From NCBI GenBank assembly GCA_018268835.1, contig JAFDVU010000011.1, positions 1-64,000 on the forward strand: DNA of 64,000 bases, read 5' to 3'. The notes beneath the pieces are model-generated. The model did no database searches and was not told the origin of the DNA. It was given only the letters and a program-made list of their open reading frames with translations. This stretch comes from Acidobacteriota bacterium. GTDB lineage: Bacteria > Acidobacteriota > Terriglobia > Bryobacterales > Bryobacteraceae. The position numbers and the translations under genes were made by a program. Below, in pieces: positions 63,162-64,000 of this stretch. Numbering within the stretch: position 1 is the first letter of the stretch; every line of letters begins with the position of its first letter.

Positions 63162-64000
63162 TTACCACCCGGGCGACCACTGCCAACCTTCGCCGGCGCG
63201 GGCGACGGTGCCGATGCTGGGGAAGGGGAAGTGGAAGGCCATGACGTGCATGTTGGAGGCGGCGGCGAGTTGGAGGAGCCGGCGGCGGGTCTGCACGGCG
63301 CCGGCGGGAGCGAGGTCGAAGCCGTTTTCCCACGAGGGTTGGGCGAGGTGCAGCGGGTGGACGGCGGCATCGCCGAGATTGAGCAGGGCATCGCCGCCGG
63401 ACTGGATGAGGACGGCGAGGTGGCCGGGGGTATGGCCGGGGGCGGGGAGGGCGGCAACGCCGGGGACAATTTCGGTTTCGCGTTCGACGGCTTCGACCTG
63501 GTGGCGGAGCGGGCCGAGGCAGCGGCGGGCCATGGAGTGGATGTCGATTTTGGCGGAATCGGGGACGCGGAGGGGAGAGAGGTCGGCGCGGGCGGCGGTC
63601 CAGAACTCCCATTCGATTTCGCTGAGGACGTAGCGCGCGTGGGGGAAGGTGGGGCGTCCGCAGAGGTCGATGGCGCCGCCGATGTGGTCGGGGTGGGCGT
63701 GGGTGAGAATCACGGTATCGACATCGCCGGGGCGAATGCCGGTGGCGGCGAGGCGGCTAAGGATGGCGCCGCTGGTGGCGGAGGATTCGCCGGCTCCGGT
63801 ATCGACGAGGACGACGTAGCGGCCGGTTTCGACGAGGAGGCAGGTGTAGGGGCTGAGGAGACCGTCGGGGGGCTGATGGCAGGCGGCAAGGGCGCCGGTG
63901 AGCTCGCGCGGGTCGGCGTTGGGAAAGACCCACGAGGCGGGGTAGGAGTAGTAGCCGTCGCTCAGGACGGTGCACTGGATGGACCCCACCTGGAAGCGGT
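63162..64000 (-). CDS. Metallo-beta-lactamase fold hydrolase, 5' end outside the window
   Basis: The frame continues through the window edge (RFQ precedes the GTG at 63989), so the true start is probably a few codons outside; at least 279 residues are seen. Zinc motif THAHPDHIGG, later GHTPGHLAV and the LGDAAVHPL Asp/His ligands. It opens VGSIQCTVLSDGYYSYP, a common start for the AttM-like lactonase and quorum-quenching branch as well as for other MBL hydrolases. It ends 10 bases before the GH27 start. Substrate not readable. Confidence 0.88.
   Translation of the reverse strand, partial: RFQVGSIQCTVLSDGYYSYPASWVFPNADPRELTGALAACHQPPDGLLSPYTCLLVETGRYVVLVDTGAGESSATSGAILSRLAATGIRPGDVDTVILTHAHPDHIGGAIDLCGRPTFPHARYVLSEIEWEFWTAARADLSPLRVPDSAKIDIHSMARRCLGPLRHQVEAVERETEIVPGVAALPAPGHTPGHLAVLIQSGGDALLNLGDAAVHPLHLAQPSWENGFDLAPAGAVQTRRRLLQLAAASNMHVMAFHFPFPSIGTVARAGEGWQWSPGW

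Overview
The window is a high-GC bacterial chromosome segment. Its gene content fits an Acidobacteriota genome of the Bryobacterales/Solibacter type: two very large Oar-like TonB-dependent receptors with an N-terminal carboxypeptidase-regulatory-like domain, many exported glycoside hydrolases, a PIG-L/LmbE protein, a multihaem cytochrome fused to TPRs, and small exported beta-rich proteins. The taxonomic call is inference from these families; no rRNA or marker gene is present.

Layout. 1-4.6 kb: end of a complex I operon in the order nuoL(partial)-nuoM-nuoN-nuoH, separated by two strong hairpins from a convergent malate dehydrogenase. 5.7-11 kb: a small exported protein, the purine operon purQ-purL-purF with overlapping reading frames and no purS, and a second small exported protein. 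11-17 kb: a FucP-like sugar permease (minus strand) divergent from a PIG-L deacetylase-like gene and a GH51-like arabinofuranosidase. 17-27 kb: two small exported proteins, an orphan RND permease with an altered proton-relay site, an exported putative glycosidase, a serine hydrolase, and a seven-haem cytochrome/TPR protein. 27-39.7 kb: a polysaccharide-use cluster made of an Oar-like receptor, GH3, GH2 and GH106-like genes. 39.8-40.5 kb: a cold-shock protein, ribosomal protein S21 (TTG start) and an unlisted 42-residue charged protein. 40.8-46.3 kb: hoxEFUYH plus hoxW, a complete bidirectional NAD-linked [NiFe] hydrogenase (group 3d type), with GTAG-headed REP-like palindromes between hoxH and hoxW. 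46.3-51.4 kb: pyruvate carboxylase, a ferredoxin and a cystathionine gamma-synthase family enzyme. 51.4-54.2 kb: a lower-GC accessory stretch with a patatin-like phospholipase and a DUF4238 protein, bordered by short direct repeats. 54.2-64 kb: an erythromycin-esterase family protein, a two-domain VOC protein, a helical protein that probably starts at CTG inside the stop codon of the second Oar-like receptor, that receptor, a GH27 alpha-galactosidase and a metallo-beta-lactamase fold enzyme cut by the window edge.

How the genes fit together. The picture is of an aerobic or facultative heterotroph that degrades plant or microbial polysaccharides: periplasmic or surface hydrolases release arabinose, galactose, rhamnose and glucose; large TonB receptors and an MFS permease import products; pyruvate carboxylase and malate dehydrogenase feed the TCA cycle; complex I and the Hox hydrogenase exchange electrons with the NADH pool. 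The least explained items are the GTAG-headed palindromes that supply or abut stop codons, two probable CTG starts, an exported beta-domain found in three contexts, RGG-rich inserts in three exported glycan enzymes, and the 51.4-54.2 kb accessory stretch.
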